In this document: positions 30,297 through 37,544 of the stretch, piece after piece
How positions within the stretch are numbered: position 1 is the stretch's first letter
Layout of the letters: every line of letters starts with the position of its first letter
IMG/VR virus record: IMGVR_UViG_3300026078_000049
Location: 1-41,657 of that record
DNA length: 41,657 nt
Source of the DNA: a virus
Direction: 5' to 3' (one strand)
The notes under the pieces: generated by a model
Database searches by the model: none
What the model was told of the DNA's origin: nothing
The model's input: only the letters and a program-made list of their open reading frames with translations
Position numbers and translations under genes: made by a program

Positions 30297-31074
30297 GGTT
30301 GAACGGGCGCGCGCGATCGCGGAGCAGCTAAGTCAGGCGCTGCGCGAGAAGAATATCGGCCGATATGAAGCCATAGCATTCGTCAATCGGCATGAGATCA
30401 TCGCCGCTCTCGCCGCCCTTCACAATCCTGCATCTGACACCTGCGACCTTGGGATACAGGAGGAGATGGACTACCGTGCTTGGCGCGATCGAGCGCTCTC
30501 GGCATTGGAGGAAGACGCCGAACGTCCGCTTGCTTCATTTAAGCGAGGCGATCCCGGCAAGCATGTCCAGACGTTACTCCCGACCCCGGAATGGAAGGCA
30601 ATGGTGGTTGCGGCTGAGCAACGTGGTGTGAGCCTGTCATTGTTCGTGAGGATCGCGATCCGCCAGCACGTTGCTTGGCTGGAAGGTGGGCGAAATCACT
30701 ATGATCCATCCGCCCTTTCCACCATCGAGCGCGATACCGTAGATGGGGAAGCGCTCTGGCAGGCGATCCGTTCGTACAAGGATGCCGACGAGACGATCGT
30801 CGCGCATGTGCACCCCGATGGCTCCTGGGACGTGTACAAGCCCGAGGTCAGTCGCGAACTGCTCGCAAGGCCAACCGATATAGGGGCTTTGCGTGAGGCG
30901 TTGCAGGCGACCTGGCGCGAAGCTTGCGATTACCTCGATCACTACGCCGAATTCATCCGATCGGTGCATTCGTCCGAGCTGGAGCGACATCCATATCTGC
31001 CGGCACTGGAGCGTGTCGCTGCCGAAATGCGCCAAGCCCTCTCCGCCACCCCAGAGAAGGGGGGTAGCTCATGA
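30289..31074 (+). CDS. Hypothetical early protein
   Basis: A 261-residue protein in three apparent parts: an N-terminal helical region (ARAIAEQLSQALREKNIGRY), a central TPEWKAMVVAAEQRGVSLSL followed by VRIAIRQHVAWLEGG that looks like a ribbon-helix-helix or dimerisation helix pair, and a C-terminal helical part (WREACDYLDHYAEFIRSVHS). No named family is recognised. Confidence 0.6.
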   Translation: MDKVERARAIAEQLSQALREKNIGRYEAIAFVNRHEIIAALAALHNPASDTCDLGIQEEMDYRAWRDRALSALEEDAERPLASFKRGDPGKHVQTLLPTPEWKAMVVAAEQRGVSLSLFVRIAIRQHVAWLEGGRNHYDPSALSTIERDTVDGEALWQAIRSYKDADETIVAHVHPDGSWDVYKPEVSRELLARPTDIGALREALQATWREACDYLDHYAEFIRSVHSSELERHPYLPALERVAAEMRQALSATPEKGGSS

Positions 31075-31496
31075 CTGACCTTATATCCCTTGCTGAGCGG
31101 GTTGAAGCTGGCCAGATCAAGGCCCTGTCGATCAAGCAGCCGTACCCGCACCATATTTTCCACGACGGCAAGGACGTGGAGAACCGCGACTGGCCGACCA
31201 AGGGGCGCGGCTGGGTTATCGTCCATGCCGGCGTATCGAAGTCCGAGATAGCGGCCAGCCAAGCCGATCTGCCTCGTGGCGGCATCGTCGGCATGATGCG
31301 GATCACCGATTGCGTCCAGGCGATGGACAGCAAGTGGTTCTTCGGGCGCTACGGCTTCGTGATCGGCGAGGCGTTCCCGCTGCCGCTGATCGAATGTCGC
31401 GGGCAGCTAGGGTTTTTCGTGCCGCCGACAGAGGTTCTTCCTCAGATCGCCGCCGCTCTCCGCGCCCGTGCATCCAATGGAGGGGGTAATGCCTGA
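31071..31496 (+). CDS. ASCH-domain protein
   Basis: The 141-residue protein matches the ASCH fold: KALSIKQPYPHHIFHDGKDV followed by ENRDWPTKGRGWVIVHAG and then GGIVGMMRITDCVQAM and SKWFFGRYGFVI. ASCH domains bind RNA or modified nucleosides and occur widely in phages. The exact ligand is unknown. It overlaps both neighbours by a few bases. Confidence 0.88.
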   Translation: MTDLISLAERVEAGQIKALSIKQPYPHHIFHDGKDVENRDWPTKGRGWVIVHAGVSKSEIAASQADLPRGGIVGMMRITDCVQAMDSKWFFGRYGFVIGEAFPLPLIECRGQLGFFVPPTEVLPQIAAALRARASNGGGNA

Positions 31497-32061
31497 TACC
31501 CTAGACCTTGCGAGGCTGGAGAAGCTGCGGCGATCTGAGGAAGAACCTCTGTGGAAGGCGCAGATCGGTCCAGCGACAATGACCACAACGCATGACGGGT
31601 TTAACCCGGATCGCCAGTGCCCGTACCAGGGCGGCGGCTGGTCGGTCGTGAGGATGCTCGACAGCGGAAAGTCCATAACCGTCGTCGGGGGAAGTTGGAA
31701 CGATTACAATCGCCGTGAACAAGAGGCCAATGCGGCCATCATAGCTGCCGCCCCGCACCTCCTCTCGCGCATCTTCGAGCTGGAAAGCGCGCAAGAGTGG
31801 CAGCCTATCGAGACGTTGGAGACCTGGCGCACAGATCACGTGCGAACGGTTCTGGCATATTGGACAACCCGCGGCGTCTGCGAGACGTACTGGGATGAGG
31901 ATGGAGATTACGACACTCGCCCCAAAGGTTGGGTGTCGCCGCGCGAGGGTTGGCGTTCTCCGGGCGACATGTGCATTCCGATAAATCAGGATTGCGTGAC
32001 CCACTGGCGCCCGCTTCCCGCTCCGCCCCAAGCCCGCAACGTACTGGGGGAGAAGGCGTGA
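31489..32061 (+). CDS. DUF551-like protein
   Basis: A 190-residue product. The first 100 residues include GGGWSVVRMLDSGKSITVVG and IIAAAPHLLSRIFELESAQE; the rest, WQPIETLETWRTDHVRTVLA to CVTHWRPLPAPP, is a DUF551-type module (W.pi ... vTHW.PLP). Start 31489 has GGAGGGGG upstream. Role unknown; such proteins are frequent in phage accessory operons. Confidence 0.7.
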   Translation: MPDTLDLARLEKLRRSEEEPLWKAQIGPATMTTTHDGFNPDRQCPYQGGGWSVVRMLDSGKSITVVGGSWNDYNRREQEANAAIIAAAPHLLSRIFELESAQEWQPIETLETWRTDHVRTVLAYWTTRGVCETYWDEDGDYDTRPKGWVSPREGWRSPGDMCIPINQDCVTHWRPLPAPPQARNVLGEKA

Positions 32062-32390
32062 TGGGCTACTTCCCGAACATGACAGCGTGGGAGTTCTGGG
32101 CAGCCGACAACTGCTTCAAGTGCGCCCACTGGCCCAAGGACGATGACGCACCTGGTTGCCCGGTCGAGATGGCGCACACGCTCTATTGCTACGAGCTGTG
32201 CAACTCGGACAGTCCCGGAAAGGTCATTCTCGACCTGCTTATCCCGAATACCAAAGACGGGCTCGGTTGCGAGAAGTGCGCGATGTTCCAGCCGCGCAAT
32301 GGCGTCACCGAAAAGCATCTCCGCGACTGGGCGAAGTACAAGGCCATCATGGCCGAAGCCGCCACCCCTCAACCCGCTGGAGGCCGGTAG
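32061..32390 (+). CDS. Cys-rich hypothetical protein
   Basis: A 109-residue protein with NCFKCAHWPKDDDAPGCPVE, ALYCYELCNSD-like and CEKCAMFQPRNGVTEKHLRD segments. The spaced Cys pairs (C-x2-C twice) suggest one or two metal sites. The start overlaps the previous stop (TGATG). Function unknown. Confidence 0.65.
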   Translation: MGYFPNMTAWEFWAADNCFKCAHWPKDDDAPGCPVEMAHTLYCYELCNSDSPGKVILDLLIPNTKDGLGCEKCAMFQPRNGVTEKHLRDWAKYKAIMAEAATPQPAGGR

Positions 32391-32391
32391 G

Positions 32392-32727
32392 ATGGTGGCG
32401 AGCCTTCCCGACCTTGGGCGCCGCCTGTCTCGCAAGATCGAGCAGGGTAAGACGATCCAGCTCTCGCCCGACGACCTTGACCTGTTGGTCTCGACGGGGG
32501 CCTATGACACGCTTTGCCGTGCAATCGCTGAACACCAGAGGGAACAATGCCTGCAACGAAGCGCCCGAAGCCGCTCTATCAGCGCGGCATCTACGCCCTC
32601 TATCCACGGGAAGGGCGCAACCTCGAAATCGTCTGGTACGACAGCGAACGACGACGCGAGCGAAGCGCTAGCGCAGGCACAAGCGATGTTGCCGAGGGCA
32701 AACTTGCGCTCGATCGGAAATACCTGA
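32392..32727 (+). CDS. Small protein overlapping the integrase start
   Basis: The first 52 residues (LPDLGRRLSRKIEQGKTIQL, then DDLDLLVSTGAYDTLCRAIA) look like an ordinary small phage protein. The frame then continues for 60 residues inside the integrase gene, with Ser/Ala-rich sequence. The long overlap is odd; the original gene may have ended earlier and been extended by a mutation, or the integrase region may have been joined here. Confidence 0.5.
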   Translation: MVASLPDLGRRLSRKIEQGKTIQLSPDDLDLLVSTGAYDTLCRAIAEHQREQCLQRSARSRSISAASTPSIHGKGATSKSSGTTANDDASEALAQAQAMLPRANLRSIGNT

Positions 32728-33773
32728 GCGATGGCGGGCATGGCACATGTCCCACCTGTCACCGGCCCATGGTCGATGAATCGCCGTATCTCAGCCGCGC
32801 GATTGTCGATTACCTTCTGCTCAAAGAGGGGACGGCTGGCTATCGCGCCACGTCCGCGCGCTTGACCCAGGCAATCGCCTATATCGCGGAGACGGGCTCA
32901 ACGGTCCGGTGCGCCCAGGTTGACGGCATATGGATCGGCAAGTTCCGCAAGTGGCTCGCTGCTCGGCCTGTATTCAATCGGCAGAACGAGCAGATCGGCA
33001 CGTATGCGCTCGGTCATATCGAGGGGTGCGTTCGCCAGCTGGCGGCGGCGATCAATGCCACGCCCGGTCAAACAGCACAGTTCAAGGCTGAGCAGGCGAA
33101 GGACGTAAGCAAGAGCCCGGTCTATCGCGCCACCATCGCGACCATCGCCAAAATGTTCAATTACTGCCTGCGTCCGGACGGCAAGAGCGAGAAGGTGCGC
33201 GCGATCCAAATCAAGGAGCGCCAGAACCTCCTACGCTATCTCCGTTTCGCCGCGGCGACTTGGGCGCGCCCGGATGCGATATACGAGGCGAAGCCCAGCC
33301 AGTGGTTTTCAGAGGCCCGCGTGCTGGATTTGAACCCGATCGGCCGCCGCCAGACCAAGAAGCACCGCCCCAAGGTTCCGGTCGCAAAGCAGTTCGCGCC
33401 GTTCCTGGATAGCGGCGAGGCCTTCATTCCGGTCGCGAGTGTCTATCAGCCGTGGCTCAAGATGGCGAAAAAGCTTGGCCTTCCAACCGGGCGCGAGGCC
33501 GGCCCCAAGCTGATCCGCCGTTCCATGTCCACGCTCGCGCGCAAGCGGATCGGGGAGGCGAACTGGCGGCAGGGGCAGATGATGCTCGGCCACGTCAAAT
33601 ATTCGACCAGCGACATCTACGCGATCCCCGATCCGGCCAATCTTGGCCTCGCGTTGGGCGCGACGGAATCGATTTTGGACGAGATCGAGAAGCTGGCTCC
33701 GGGCGCGTTTTACCGCAACTTTACCGCAACCGGCAACGCGCTTACGTTGCATGAAGGAGGGCTAAGTGCCTGA
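32547..33773 (+). CDS. int: Tyrosine-recombinase integrase
   Basis: The 408-residue protein has a zinc-like CPTCHRPM motif near residue 70, a SAM-like core-binding domain, and a C-terminal catalytic domain. Box I is likely AATWARPDAIYE, box II is KLIRRSMSTLARKR with Lys where His is usual (K-x-x-R), and the end is MMLGHVKYSTSDIYA with the His and nucleophilic Tyr. It has AGAGGGAACA before the ATG. The tRNA-Gly attachment sequence follows directly. It integrates the phage at that tRNA gene; no separate excisionase was recognised. Confidence 0.9.
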   Translation: MPATKRPKPLYQRGIYALYPREGRNLEIVWYDSERRRERSASAGTSDVAEGKLALDRKYLSDGGHGTCPTCHRPMVDESPYLSRAIVDYLLLKEGTAGYRATSARLTQAIAYIAETGSTVRCAQVDGIWIGKFRKWLAARPVFNRQNEQIGTYALGHIEGCVRQLAAAINATPGQTAQFKAEQAKDVSKSPVYRATIATIAKMFNYCLRPDGKSEKVRAIQIKERQNLLRYLRFAAATWARPDAIYEAKPSQWFSEARVLDLNPIGRRQTKKHRPKVPVAKQFAPFLDSGEAFIPVASVYQPWLKMAKKLGLPTGREAGPKLIRRSMSTLARKRIGEANWRQGQMMLGHVKYSTSDIYAIPDPANLGLALGATESILDEIEKLAPGAFYRNFTATGNALTLHEGGLSA

Positions 33774-33781
33774 TAATAGGT

Positions 33782-33828
33782 TGGAGCGGGTAGCGGGAAT
33801 CGAACCCGCGTATGAAGCTTGGAAGGCA
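33782..33828 (-). other. attP core: 3' half of tRNA-Gly(UCC)
   Basis: On the minus strand this reads from the anticodon loop CTTCCAA through the T-arm GCGGGTTCGATTCCCGC to the acceptor CCCGCTCCA, the 3' half of a tRNA-Gly with anticodon UCC. No matching 5' half (D-arm, acceptor 5' strand) follows, so it is not a complete tRNA. The 5' side of the anticodon stem (GATGC) carries a mismatch, marking the probable edge of identity. Its place nine bases after the integrase stop is typical of attP. Confidence 0.85.
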
Positions 33829-33953
33829 TCATCCGTCCCGATGAAATGGCTGTTTTCTGCCGATATCGGTATTTCGATATCGCGAACGCGCCGGGAACAA
33901 AGCCGGCTTTCGACGGGATTTTACCGCAGGTTTACCGCGCGGGCGGTGACGCT

Positions 33954-34490
33954 GTGACGCTCGGCTCCCACCAGCAAACGATCGGTAAGTCGCAAGTCCA
34001 TCTGACGCCGCGCTGGATTCTGGACGCGCTTGGACCGTTCGACCTCGATCCTTGCGCCGCCACCGTGCGCCCATGGGATTGTGCAGCTCGGAATCTGACC
34101 GAGGCCGATGATGGCCTATCCGCTGAGTGGGCGGGGCTTGTCTGGCTCAACCCACCGTTCGATCAGCGGCAAGTTGGGCTATGGATCCGCAAACTGGCCC
34201 GGCACGACAACGGGATCGCCCTGCTTCATGCGCGCACCGAAACCGATTGGTTCGAGCCGATCTGGCAGGACGCAACGCTGATTCTGTTCCTCGGCAAGCG
34301 CGTCACCTTTTGCAAGCCGGACGGATCGCCATGCACCGTCACAAATGCTCGCACGGGCAAGGTCAGCGTGGCGAACAGCGGCGCGCCCGTGGTGCTGGCT
34401 GCGAGATCGGCTGCAGCTGCGGATCGGCTGCGCAAATCCAACCTGCCGGGAGCATATGTGCCTGGCAATGCCGTGAGGCTCGCCGCATGA
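33954..34490 (+). CDS. Phage N6-adenine methyltransferase (Dam type)
   Basis: The 178-residue product matches the phage Dam family: HLTPRWILDALGPFDLDPCA near residue 15, GLVWLNPPFDQRQVGLWIRK carrying the NPPF catalytic motif, and ARTETDWFEPIWQDATLILF. The start is best at GTG 33954; upstream codons run into attP. It likely methylates adenine in phage DNA, protecting it from host nucleases. It is the first gene beyond attP. Confidence 0.9.
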   Translation: MTLGSHQQTIGKSQVHLTPRWILDALGPFDLDPCAATVRPWDCAARNLTEADDGLSAEWAGLVWLNPPFDQRQVGLWIRKLARHDNGIALLHARTETDWFEPIWQDATLILFLGKRVTFCKPDGSPCTVTNARTGKVSVANSGAPVVLAARSAAAADRLRKSNLPGAYVPGNAVRLAA

Positions 34491-34572
34491 CCGCCCTCCC
34501 CTGCCGCCCCCTGACACCCCGTCACGGTCGCTCCGCCGCCTACCACACGCCTAAGGTAAATTGGGGGGTGGA

Positions 34573-35169
34573 TCAGGAGGTGCCGCAGCGCTCGGTTTCG
34601 TCGGCGATGAAGTCGAGCAAGCGCTGTGAAGGCCGAAACCATTCGCCGTTCAGCCTGGCATCGTCGAAGATTCGAAGGATTACCATCTCATGCGCGTAGG
34701 AGCCGGGGATCCAGCCGAGCAACGTAAGCGGTTGCTTGAACATCTTTTCGTGCTCGGCCTTTCTGCGCTCAATATCGCTGGTCGATCCTATCTTGATGTG
34801 CCCATTTGCGGCCTGGAGGAAATAGACCTTGTTCGCCCCGTCGTCGGGGATGGGAAGATCGCGGAGGCGCGCGACCGTCATTGGGTCAACCGGCCGGCGG
34901 CGGATCATGCTAGGATCACCCTTGCCGGCCAGTATCGTCCGCGCTTCATCGCGCAGCCGCCGCGCCTCGTCCAAGCTGATGTACGGATAGAGGCCGAATA
35001 CCAGCCGCCTCTCTTGGCCGTGATCGTAGTATTTGAGGCGAAAGGATTTCGAGCCTTTGCGCGTCACGAAAAGGTACATGCCGCCGCCATCGGCGATCTT
35101 GTAATCCTTGTTGCGGGGCTGGGCGGCTTCGATCGCCTCCGGGGTCAGCGCATTCTTAACGAGGCGCAT
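34573..35169 (-). CDS. Integrase-arm domain fused to a GIY-YIG (MUG113) nuclease
   Basis: The 198-residue protein combines two domains. Residues 5-85 (ALTPEAIEAAQPRNKDYKIA, then GGGMYLFVTRKGSKSFRLKY, then RRLVFGLYPYISLDEARRLR) are the arm DNA-binding domain (DUF4102) normally found at the N-terminus of P4-type integrases. Residues 112-195 are a GIY-YIG-like nuclease of the MUG113/T5orf172 type: VYFLQAANGHIKIGSTSDIE, RR as the catalytic Arg region, and LNGEWFRPSQRLL with the catalytic Glu. There is no tyrosine-recombinase domain. It lies on the minus strand behind a small RHH gene, 0.8 kb from attP, against the direction of its neighbours. Confidence 0.85.
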   Translation of the reverse strand: MRLVKNALTPEAIEAAQPRNKDYKIADGGGMYLFVTRKGSKSFRLKYYDHGQERRLVFGLYPYISLDEARRLRDEARTILAGKGDPSMIRRRPVDPMTVARLRDLPIPDDGANKVYFLQAANGHIKIGSTSDIERRKAEHEKMFKQPLTLLGWIPGSYAHEMVILRIFDDARLNGEWFRPSQRLLDFIADETERCGTS

Positions 35170-35314
35170 CGGTCTTCTCCTTCACGCCCAGCGCAATCAA
35201 GCGCCGGATCGCTTCGGATCGAGACCATATGCGCTCCTTCGCGCGCCATACGTCGAGGGCCTCAATCTCGCTGGGCGAGATCACAAGCTGAATCCTCACG
35301 TCCTTTTTCTCCAT
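35156..35314 (-). CDS. Ribbon-helix-helix regulator
   Basis: A 52-residue protein: KDVRIQLVISPSEIEALDVW gives the N-terminal strand and first helix, and ERIWSRSEAIRRLIALGVKE the second helix of a MetJ/CopG-type RHH fold. It overlaps the fusion nuclease start by 14 nt, so both are one transcript. RHH proteins often repress their own operon; a palindrome at the divergent promoter (35369-35383) is a likely target. Confidence 0.82.
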   Translation of the reverse strand: MEKKDVRIQLVISPSEIEALDVWRAKERIWSRSEAIRRLIALGVKEKTDAPR

Positions 35315-35355
35315 CCGTCCTGTTTGCACATGCGCGGCTAGCGCGACAACAGCTA

Positions 35356-35402
35356 GTTACACAACTTGCTTGACATGTGCAAGTGCTATTGTTACACAGC
35401 TT
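35356..35402. promoter_or_regulatory. Divergent promoter with palindrome and direct repeats
   Basis: CTTGACATGTGCAAG (35369-35383) is a near-perfect palindrome that contains TTGACA for rightward and TTGCAC for leftward transcription. It is flanked by direct repeats GTTACACAACTT (35356-35367) and GTTACACAGCTT (35391-35402), each on the -10 side. The layout suggests one protein controlling the RHH/nuclease operon and the small gene at 35429. Confidence 0.6.
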
Positions 35403-35428
35403 ACACATATTTCGGAAGGCGACGCCCG

Positions 35429-35617
35429 ATGGTTGCATATCGAGTCTTGGAGGACGGCAGGCAGGTCGCTCGCGTTGATGGCGAAGGCGACAAGGCATTT
35501 TCGGAGGCAATGCATTACGGCGCGCTCTATGCCCAAGACGGGCTGCCGGTTCGGATAGAGCGCCGCCAAGGCGCAGGGTGGAAGCATGTCGCAAGCTGGG
35601 TGGGGCGCAAGCGGTGA
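35429..35617 (+). CDS. Small hypothetical protein
   Basis: A 62-residue protein (MVAYRVLEDGRQVARVDGEG, ending RRQGAGWKHVASWVGRKR). ATG 35429 follows GGAAGG. It is beta-rich and compact; no family is recognised. It is divergent from the RHH gene and may share its regulation. Confidence 0.65.
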   Translation: MVAYRVLEDGRQVARVDGEGDKAFSEAMHYGALYAQDGLPVRIERRQGAGWKHVASWVGRKR

Positions 35618-35826
35618 TCGCCGTCTGCTCAGCTAAGCCGCGCACCTCGGTACAGAACAACCATGCGCGCTTTGGATCGCAATGGTGGGCGCGCGATGTC
35701 TACCACATCCAAGGCGAACCCGGGCGCACCCTTTGCGGTCGAGACGCGAGCGAGTGGCTGACCATCGGCGAGATCGAAGCGCCTGACCACAATTGCTGTG
35801 CGCGATGCGCCAAAGCCGCAGCATGA
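35614..35826 (+). CDS. Small Cys-containing protein
   Basis: A 70-residue ORF starting at GTG 35614 (GTGA overlap). It has VYHIQGEPGRTLCGRDASEW and DHNCCARCAKAAA, giving a probable C...C-x2-C metal site. Phage proteins of this zinc-knuckle type are common and unassigned. Confidence 0.65.
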   Translation: MIAVCSAKPRTSVQNNHARFGSQWWARDVYHIQGEPGRTLCGRDASEWLTIGEIEAPDHNCCARCAKAAA

Positions 35827-36197
35827 CCGCGCTCAGTTCCCCAACCCCCGATGGTGTGAGGGTCCTTGTGTGCGGCGGTCGCAACTTTGACGACGCTGGG
35901 CTTCTAGAGCGCGTGTTGAACGATCTGGATGAGCGTCCGCGCCTGATCATAGAGGGCGGTGCGCAAGGTGCTGATCGCTGGGCTCGCTCTTGGGCCAGAA
36001 TGCGCGGGATAGAGGTACAGACCTTTGAGGCGCAATGGGCGCGCGATGGCCGCGCGGCGGGGCCAATTCGTAATCAGGCCATGCTCATCAACGGGCGACC
36101 TGATCTGGTCGTCGCCTTCCCAGGTGGTCGTGGGACAGCCGATATGGTTCGGCGCGCCAAGGCTGCCGGCGTTCGCGTGATCGAGGTGCCCGCATGA
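35823..36197 (+). CDS. DUF2493 / YspA-like SLOG protein
   Basis: The 124-residue product has VRVLVCGGRNFDDAGLLERV, RLIIEGGAQGADRWARSWAR, RDGRAAGPIRNQAMLINGRP and LVVAFPGGRGTADMVRRAKA. These are the GGR.F, GgA.GAD, GpiRN..M and fpGG.GT motifs of the YspA-type SLOG (Rossmann-like) family, thought to bind nucleotide or NAD-derived ligands. It is coupled to the next gene by ATGA. Confidence 0.9.
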   Translation: MTALSSPTPDGVRVLVCGGRNFDDAGLLERVLNDLDERPRLIIEGGAQGADRWARSWARMRGIEVQTFEAQWARDGRAAGPIRNQAMLINGRPDLVVAFPGGRGTADMVRRAKAAGVRVIEVPA

Positions 36198-36808
36198 CCC
36201 GCCCCGCAGAGGATAAGGTGGGGAGGGATGAACTCGACCTGTTTGGCGCGCCGGTGATGCGGCGCAGCGCCCATTTCCCGTTTTCGGACATTCGCCGGCG
36301 CTTGTCGCGAGATTGGGGGCCGGGGCCGCGGGCGTTCGTGCTCGGCTGCAATCCGAGCACTGCCAGCGCCGATAAGGAAGATCCGACGACGCTTTGGCTA
36401 AACGCGTGGTTCAAGCTCTACGGCTTCGGTGGCTACGATATCGGCAACCTCTATCCGTTCTGCACATCGAGCCCGCAGGTATGCCGCCAGCGCGCTGATG
36501 CCGCTTTCGCCGGTGAATGGCACGACCGAGACCAGATCCACGCCAATATCTCGGACGTCGCACGCATGGCGAAGGCGGCCGACCAGGTGTTTGTCTGTTT
36601 CGGTGCGATCGCTTGGGACTGGGACTTCGTCGAGCACGTCGTGGAGATGATCCAGACCAACGAAGCACCCTGGCCCGACCTGTGGTGCTGGGGAACGACC
36701 GCAAGCGGCGCGCCGAAGCACCCGATGGCCCGGGGTCTCCACCGGATCCCGCGCGATCAAAAGCCGATCCTATGGCGGGCAGGATCGCCCCGCACCATCG
36801 CCGCCTGA
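36194..36808 (+). CDS. DUF1643 protein
   Basis: A 204-residue protein with RAFVLGCNPSTASADKEDPT near residue 45, WFKLYGFGGYDIGNLYPFCT near 75, and QVFVCFGAIAWDWDFVEHVV near 130. The NPSTA...DPT and GyGg....NLyPf motifs match DUF1643. The function of this family is unknown. It is preceded by the SLOG protein, so the two may act on one small-molecule pathway, which is inference. Confidence 0.87.
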   Translation: MTRPAEDKVGRDELDLFGAPVMRRSAHFPFSDIRRRLSRDWGPGPRAFVLGCNPSTASADKEDPTTLWLNAWFKLYGFGGYDIGNLYPFCTSSPQVCRQRADAAFAGEWHDRDQIHANISDVARMAKAADQVFVCFGAIAWDWDFVEHVVEMIQTNEAPWPDLWCWGTTASGAPKHPMARGLHRIPRDQKPILWRAGSPRTIAA

Positions 36809-36824
36809 AGGATAGGAGAGAGAC

Positions 36825-37001
36825 GTGGACCAGAAGCCAGATTATGTTCCGCCGCATAAGCAGCCGGCATGGATTTCGTCGGCCGATCTACATGACGAGA
36901 TCCGGAAACTCGCGGACGAAGGTACGGACAAGGCTGCGTGCTGGGATTTTACCCAAGCCGTCTATCGGCTGACTGAGCGGGCACACGCAACCCCCGCTTG
37001 A
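36825..37001 (+). CDS. Small hypothetical protein
   Basis: A 58-residue ORF with GTG start and a good AGGAGAG 4-8 nt upstream. Sequence: VDQKPDYVPPHKQPAWISSA, then LHDEIRKLADEGTDKAACWD and FTQAVYRLTERAHATPA. It appears helical and acidic; no family recognised. Confidence 0.6.
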   Translation: MDQKPDYVPPHKQPAWISSADLHDEIRKLADEGTDKAACWDFTQAVYRLTERAHATPA

Positions 37002-37046
37002 CCCGGCCACCCCCTTGGGGAGAGGATTGGATTATGGAGAAGGATT

Positions 37047-37148
37047 ATGGACCTGATCCAGCTAGTCATGCTGCGCACGGAGCCAGTTGCACTGTCTCCG
37101 CCATTCGGTGACTATCTGGGCTATGAAGAAACCACCTTGCATCCCTGA
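37047..37148 (+). CDS. Possible very small ORF
   Basis: A 33-residue ORF (MDLIQLVMLRTEPVALSPPF at the start) with GGAGAAGG upstream. It overlaps the next ORF. It may be real or part of a leader. Confidence 0.35.
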   Translation: MDLIQLVMLRTEPVALSPPFGDYLGYEETTLHP

Positions 37149-37290
37149 TTACGACGCGCCTCGCCGGACCATATCCGACCAGGAAGCCCGCATTTCTAGC
37201 TTCCCGCGCGGTACGGAGGTCACCGCTTCGATCACGACCGAACAGCTTCTAGAGAGCGGGCCAATCCTACTGTTCAAGCCCCGCAACTAA
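37123..37290 (+). CDS. Small hypothetical protein at the end of the plus segment
   Basis: A 55-residue ORF (MKKPPCIPDYDAPRRTISDQ, then RGTEVTASITTEQLLESGPI). It ends 4 bases inside the convergent Rz1 gene. No family is recognised; start has little ribosome-site support. Confidence 0.5.
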   Translation: MKKPPCIPDYDAPRRTISDQEARISSFPRGTEVTASITTEQLLESGPILLFKPRN

Positions 37291-37544
37291 CGCGGCCAGC
37301 TATCTAACAGCAATTTCCGCTTGTCGTCACAGCCCTTCAGGTCGTTACGCCCGTCCACGATGGTTTGCTCGTCATCAGCAGACGTAGCAGATCCATCAGC
37401 CTGACGATGACGCGCCGTGGGCAAACAAGCCTCAGTTGCCGCTTTTGGCGGGCTGGGCAGGCCAAAGCTGACGGTCGAGCAGGTCAGTGGATGACACGAT
37501 GCCAGGAGCGGCGCACACAGCAGCGCCAGCGGGAGTTTGCGCAT
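37287..37544 (-). CDS. Rz1: o-spanin, Rz1-like lipoprotein
   Basis: An 85-residue protein with a short signal sequence MRKLPLALLCAPLLASC, where LLASC is the lipobox with the lipidated Cys at residue 17. The mature part is Pro/Ser/Asp-rich. Its first 113 nt overlap the end of the Rz gene in another frame, the classic nested Rz/Rz1 layout. It would sit on the outer membrane and pair with Rz to disrupt it during lysis. Confidence 0.8.
   Translation of the reverse strand: MRKLPLALLCAPLLASCHPLTCSTVSFGLPSPPKAATEACLPTARHRQADGSATSADDEQTIVDGRNDLKGCDDKRKLLLDSWPR

Noticed and set aside
33782-33860. Complete tRNA gene
   Set aside because: Only the anticodon loop, T-arm and acceptor 3' strand are present; no D-arm or matching 5' acceptor strand follows.
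33766-33957. 63-residue plus-strand ORF after the integrase
   Set aside because: Its ...VAGIEPAYEAWKA... sequence is simply the antisense reading of the tRNA-Gly attachment half, a well-known spurious translation.
34487-34699. Plus-strand ORF starting at the methyltransferase stop
   Set aside because: It begins with an ATGA overlap but is low in complexity and soon runs antisense to the fusion nuclease gene.
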